A stretch of DNA of 64,000 nucleotides, taken from Pleurostoma richardsiae (Eukaryota > Ascomycota > Sordariomycetes > Calosphaeriales > Pleurostomataceae). The position numbers were made by a program, and so were the translations under genes. Under the pieces are notes generated by a model, which saw nothing but the letters and a program-made list of their open reading frames with translations, had not been told where the DNA came from and made no database searches. The stretch spans positions 310,001 to 374,000 of the forward strand of contig JANBVO010000024.1 of the NCBI GenBank assembly GCA_030052745.1, written 5' to 3'. Positions 59,478-64,000 of this stretch are shown piece after piece (position 1 is the stretch's first letter; every line of letters starts with the position of its first letter).

Positions 59478-60754
59478 CTTGTCGAGACTTGTAGGAATAC
59501 CTCAAAAGGGGAAATTCGGATGGTAGGATGGCCGGTGTCAAGTCACTCCGGAGTCGTCGGTGCTGGTCCGCAAGGCGGGTAGATAGTGGTGGGCTGGAGA
59601 GAATCCAACAAATGTTATTGAACCATTGATCACGATGATGAAAGGACTCTTGGGATTCAAGAGAGACGCCAGTTTTCCACGTTCCCCCAGGAGGAGGTTC
59701 GCACAACCGAAAGACGGGTTGCACCTAATAAGGTGCGAGTTGGTGACGCGGGAGCTTCTCGGTTAGATCCTCGGCCTTTGCTTGAAGCGGTCTTGGAAGA
59801 CGAATGAGGACCGCGTAGCAGCGGAGTCGGAGAACCAAAGACCTTTTAAAGGTCAAGAAAGAGCCGTTTTGGTGATCTGGTGCTCGAACCCAAGAGAGAT
59901 GCCTAGTACGTGTAGGAGGACAGCCCGCATGAGGTGACTTGTAGGTAAATGAACTATGGAGACAGACTTTATCGAGATATCCCTCGGAGGGGTGGGTCAC
60001 TTTTTGGATGCGCCAGACTTTTACAGGACGCTAAGTAACAAGAGGACGGCGATAAACAGGACCGACCGATCGACGAAGTTGCAGAAAGCAATGAATATGT
60101 CTTGAAATTTGCCATCGAGAGTCAAATGCGAAGACAGTATTGCATATACAAATACACATGCCTGGCCCCCATGTATGACGCTGTTCACTGCAATCTCTGC
60201 TGGGCCGGTATGACGATGGCGTCCGTGTCGTACGTTCTCTCTCATTCACATGCCCCGACGTCGTTGTACCTCGCTGCGGTCCCACCAGAAGCACCGTAGC
60301 CGAGCGTCTCTTTGAAGCCATTCGCGGTCGTTGTAGGGTGACCTGGCCACGATGTCTGCCGGGAATCATTGGGCGAATGAGACGCGAGAGGCTGGGAAAC
60401 CATTTCCGTATGTTGTAAGCTTGACTGGAGAAAGATGAGAATTGGCTTGAGCTAAATGCCTACTAAGGAAACACTCATGATCTGACCCTATAAGTTGAGT
60501 CTCTCCTTTGCAGCTCCATCTGCCATCTGAGAGACACGCTCTCCCCTTTTGCAAAGTGCCCATCGATACTCCGTACATACCGTACATAGGTTGTCTTCCG
60601 GGACAGTAGTAGTCCCACCACTGTTGTATTTCCCGTGTCTGTTAAAAACCCAAGCGCGCAATTACCAAGCCACCAGCTTCCTTCTGGGCCTTGAGAGCCA
60701 GGTGTCGACCCCAATTCTTAGATCCCTATCTCCCTGCAGCCGGGCCCTCGTCGC
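59478..60754. other. Intergenic, antiporter promoter and RNase H1 3' region
   Basis: About 1.3 kb. Contains a TACTCCGTA motif at 60567-60575 and a repeated CCGTACAT just after it. No gene supported. Confidence 0.45.
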
Positions 60755-62342
60755 TCACGAGCGCTTCTTCGCCCCCAGCACCGCCAGCTGGTCCGCCGCC
60801 ACGTTCCCCGCGGTCGCCGCGTGCCCCTTGACCCACTGGAACAGCGTCCTGGCGCCCCTCCTGTCACGCTCCCCGATCGCCGCCCGCACCGCCTTGACCA
60901 GGTCCTGGTTCTTCACCGGCCCGTCCCTCGTCGCCCACCCGTTGCGCTCCCAGTTGGCGTACCACTCCGTCACGCAGCTGATGGCGTACTTGCTGTCCGA
61001 CACGATCCGCAGGTCGCTCGCCGGCCCCACCGCCTGCAGCGCCCGCAGGATCGCTGTCAGCTCCGCCCGCTGGTTCGTCTGCGGCTCGCCCTGCAGCCGC
61101 TCCGAGACGTTGCGCGGGTCACCCTTGCCGAAGTAGACGCCCACGCCCGCCGCGGCGCCGGCGCGCCCGTTGGACAGGCTGCTGCCGTCGGTGTAGACAT
61201 TGATGATGCCGCCGTCCAGCGAAGTCGTCGGGGCGGGGGTGAGGGGTGCTGTCTTAGTTTTCTTCTTCGCCGGCTCCTCGACCTCGAAGTAGGGCGCCTC
61301 ATCCCCATATTCCTCCTCTTGTTGTTCTTCGTCCTCCAGCCCCTCTACGACGAACTTCGCCTGCCCATACTTGGCGAAGGTGCGCATGTAGTTCTCCGCC
61401 TCGGCCCGCGTCTCGAACTTCCTGTACTTGGGCCCCTTGACGCCCATGTACGCCAGCTGGGCCTCCGCCCAGTCCGTGTAGATGCCAGGCTTGGAGCCGA
61501 CGGCGACCGCGTAGAATTTGTCTGCTTTCTTAACTCCTGGGTTCGGGTCCTTGCCGGCTACGAAGAGCTCGGCCTCTTGGCGGGTGGGGAATGACTTGTC
61601 TGGCAAAGAGCACGCGTTAGCACTAAAGCGTCACCACAGGCTGGATTGCCAGCGCAGAGTCGCTATAGGAGGGGCTGTTGGCCAAAGGGTGAGACGTACA
61701 GGTTGCGCCGCGGAACCCGGAGGTCTGAGCCTGGCACTCCGGCCATGTTAGGTAGATGCCAGGCTTGAAGCCGGCGCGGACGGCGTAAAACTTCTGGGCC
61801 GTTGCGTCCATCTTGCGCTTCTTAGATTGCGGCTGGCTCCTCAAAAGTGATGAAGACGTAGAGGAAGATGAAGGTCCCGCCGCAGGGAGAGCCGCCTTTT
61901 TATTCGTGGTCGCGGGCATGATCGCTGAAAGGAAGTGGGAGGTCGACGTGGTCGTGCTGGTGTCTAGAAAGGCTGGTGGAATCTGGTCCCCAGGCCTTGT
62001 TGCATGCTCTGCCCCGGTGCGGATGCTGAGACCCCGGAGGAACCGTGGCGCCGTGGATCCTAGACCATGCAAAACATGCACTTCTTTCTCCGAGAGCAGC
62101 TGTCTGAGCCGGACCGGTGATCTCGTCAGGGCGGGAAGGCCGTCGAACAGCGCGGGCATGCCAGTCAAAGAGAAGCCATCGTTGTGGTGCGGCGAGGTGG
62201 AGAATGCTGCCGGGGCTCGAAACCGTCGCCGCCCAAAGGCCTCTTTCGAATCGGAGAGGCGACCTTTGATGGTAAGCCGCTTCGTAGCATGCAGGAAGGT
62301 GGACTTCACCGAATTAAGGAAAGCAGACAGGAAGCCACCCAA
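60755..62342 (-). CDS. RNH1: Ribonuclease H1 with two hybrid-binding domains and a long N-terminal extension
   Basis: Cleaves RNA in RNA-DNA hybrids. Exons 61700-62342 and 60755-61599 (donor GTACGT, acceptor GCCAG) join in frame to 495 residues; starting at the later Met (61919, MPATTNKKAALP) gives 354, the size of typical fungal RNase H1. Two RNase-H1 hybrid-binding domains are in tandem: KFYAVRAGFKPGIYLTWPEC with GFRGATYKSFPTRQEAELF, and KFYAVAVGSKPGIYTDWAEA. The catalytic domain has the acidic residues in YTDGSSLSNG, QTNQRAELTA, VSDSKYA and AGNVAADQL, with the loop His in WVKGHA. The upstream ~140 residues are open, Arg-rich, nearly without acidic residues early on, and contain RRRFRAPAAFSTSP, like a mitochondrial presequence. 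It is not retroelement-derived: it stands alone with host splice sites. Confidence 0.92.
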
Positions 62343-62862
62343 GAGTGAGGGGTCAGACTTGGTACAGTCGCTGGGTAGGTGGTAGGGCGGGTAGGGGTCC
62401 GTTCACCGGGAGCTCCGCGATAAGATAAAGCCGGGCCACCCTATGAGGCAACATGGTAGACCAATGCAAACCGCACAACAAGCGAAGACTTGACAACTTC
62501 TCTTTATCGCCCAGCTCAGACATCGTCGCACAAAAGCTTGCAGTCTTCATGGATCAAAGGCATTATTCGTCAATTCGGGGCGTCCCCTAGAAATACTAGT
62601 CCAGGTATCGCCATGCCATCGTCAGGGGTATGTATGCATGCTAATGCCTCAAACTGCCCGCAGGTATGAGATCCGGGCTGTGAAGCCTTTCATTCCGCCC
62701 GACGCCAGTCAAATCATATGCTGCTCTCCTTTTCCATCCGTCGTGAGAAATAATTGTACATATCATCAGTGATTCCCAAGCTGAACAAGAGGACTACCTA
62801 ACTCCTCGAGGTACGTATCCTTCAGTGGAATTGATACATCGCACACGCCTCTCCAGGCCCCC
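62343..62862. other. Intergenic, RNase H1 upstream and TAD3 3' flank
   Basis: About 520 bp, with nothing beyond presumed promoter and 3' UTR sequence. Confidence 0.45.
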
Positions 62863-63916
62863 TCAGGCGTGCACCTTGGCTTCGATATGCTGTGGATGCA
62901 CACAGCCGTTCGACTCCCACTCCCACGCCAGGAGGCTCCAGTTCAACTCTCTGCGCCAGAACAGGCCCAGGCCGGGGCTACTGGCCACTTGATCGTTCGG
63001 GTTAGACGTGTCATGCTTGCGGTCTTCGGCGGTCATACCGCCTGTAAGAGGCATGCGCTTGCAGAACACTACCTTGCCCATGCGTGAATGGAGGATAGCC
63101 ATAGAGCACATGACACAAGGTTCGTGCGTCAGGTACAGCTCCAGTCCGTGGCACAAATAGCCGTCTGGGTTTGGATGGTCCATCTCGAAGATCTTCTGCT
63201 CGTCCTCAAGCAGGGGACGGTCCTGGAAGGCCTCAAACTCCAGGATCGGCAGCTCCAGCGTGCCGCCCTCTCTATTCTCTGCCCGCACTAGCTTCTGCGC
63301 AACCAAGCTGATAGCTCGGAGTACCGCGTGTGCCATCGGATTGCCAGTGTTCCCAATCTTGTCCTGTTGGTGCCAGCGGGCGTCTCCGGCAATCGACACC
63401 ACGCGACTCTGGTCACCATCCCGTTGAACGATGACAGCGCCTACCGGCTCACCATATCCGGCGTCCTTGGCCTTGCGGGCAACTTGGTGGGCTAGTGTCA
63501 TCCAGACAGCGGCGTCCTGGCCGATTTCTTCCGTGGCACGAGAAACCATGCTAGGATGAGGTCCGAGAGGGTTGTTCTTTCGGTACACTGTTGGCCAGAA
63601 CTGCTGAGACCACATGAGGGCCTGGATTTGCGAGGTGGGCGCAAGCATCGGCATGGGAACGCTGGCAATGAATACTCCATCCTCCATGCCCTCAATTCTT
63701 GAAAGCGCGTCGATGAGTTCGTTTCTCGTCATGACCTTCTCTGGGCCTAGCATGATGTAGATCCACTGGGACTTGGTGGTGTGGAGCTGTCTGCTGTGCG
63801 GAGACTCGTGCATGAACTGCAGCTTCAGATGGGCGGGCAGGTCACCCGGCTTTGCGCATCGACGAAGATGAGGAACGCCCTTAACGATTTCCTCAGGCAA
63901 CAAAGTGCGTAAAAGA
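62863..63916 (-). CDS. TAD3: tRNA adenosine-34 deaminase regulatory subunit Tad3 (ADAT3), 5' end outside
   Basis: Non-catalytic partner of Tad2 that makes inosine at tRNA position 34. The exon starts at 63916 after an acceptor (TTTATGCAG), and its 5' exon probably lies beyond the right edge; a Met at 63936 in the same frame is less likely the true start. The N-terminal part has LRTLLPEEIVKGVPHLRRCA. The deaminase domain has GEPVGAVIVQRDGD, the zinc ligand His in PMAHAVLRAI and the zinc Cys pair in HEPCVMCSMAILHSRMGKVV. The catalytic Glu of active deaminases (HAE) is Val here (HAV), the hallmark of Tad3. It ends ESNGCVHPQHIEAKVHA. Confidence 0.93.
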
Positions 63917-64000
63917 CTGCATAAAGCAAGTCGCATCAGCGCGCTGTGCCGGCTATGAAGCCGGAGAGGGTAGGGAATAGGAGTGAGAATCGATCAGGGG

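Noticed and set aside
59870-59905. Possible minus-strand tRNA from a GGGTTCGAGCACC string
   Set aside because: The bases after the loop do not close a T-stem and no acceptor stem was found.
60755-61606. RNase H domain as a retroelement remnant
   Set aside because: It stands alone with two host-type hybrid-binding domains, a host intron and no reverse transcriptase, integrase or terminal repeats nearby.
1-64000. CRISPR array, prophage, secondary-metabolite cluster or other multi-gene system
   Set aside because: No spaced repeats, phage genes, PKS/NRPS or linked tailoring genes were seen; the genes are mostly independent housekeeping and regulatory genes.

Overview
The window is nuclear DNA of a filamentous ascomycete (Pezizomycotina, most like Sordariomycetes). 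The basis is short GT-AG introns (about 50-130 nt) with CTAAC/CTGAC branch sites, strong G/C third-position codon bias, a velvet-family VeA, an opsin-related protein, a Pho80/PREG-type cyclin, and ascomycete-typical intergenic motifs such as TACGGAGTA and TAGGTAGG. No plasmid, phage, CRISPR, rRNA or convincing tRNA is visible. I saw no intact mobile element.

Layout, left to right: a partial unknown gene (1-1138, -); VTC4 polyphosphate polymerase (2360-4891, -); the large glutamate synthase GLT1 (6042-12697, -, six exons); a 6 kb stretch almost without genes (12.7-18.8 kb) holding one frame-split small candidate gene; APC15 (18849-20128, +); then a run of small minus-strand genes, BET1 SNARE (20439-21458), CHZ1 H2A.Z chaperone (22220-22725), EMC10-like ER protein (23380-24006) and a Pho80/PREG-like cyclin (24499-25832). 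Next come GID5/VID28 (27744-31000, +); a 3.7 kb gap; an opsin-related protein without the retinal lysine (34750-35764, +); a 9 kb gene-free stretch leading into veA (44766-46453, +); a disordered unknown protein (47812-49596, +); an Mga2/Spt23-type membrane transcription factor (50781-55199, -); an Nha1-type Na+/H+ antiporter (57569-59477, -); RNase H1 with two hybrid-binding domains and a long in-frame N-terminal extension (60755-62342, -); and the tRNA deaminase subunit TAD3, cut by the right edge (62863-63916, -).

Most genes are single-copy housekeeping or regulatory genes and do not form a cluster. Two belong to phosphate homeostasis: VTC4, an SPX-regulated polyphosphate synthase, and the Pho80/PREG cyclin. 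GLT1 serves nitrogen assimilation, GID5 catabolite degradation, Mga2 fatty-acid desaturation and VeA development and secondary metabolism. For nearly every gene the exon structures were rebuilt by hand from splice sites, reading-frame continuity and family motifs. The joined lengths come out as whole codons.

The most unusual features are the RNase H1 leader, which looks like a mitochondrial presequence joined in frame to the nuclear form; a 13-nt internal exon in CHZ1 and a 14-nt first coding exon in BET1; a C-tract/CT-repeat immediately after the last VTC4 5' splice site; a PPAY motif near the membrane anchor of the Mga2 homologue; and the large gene-free stretch in front of veA.
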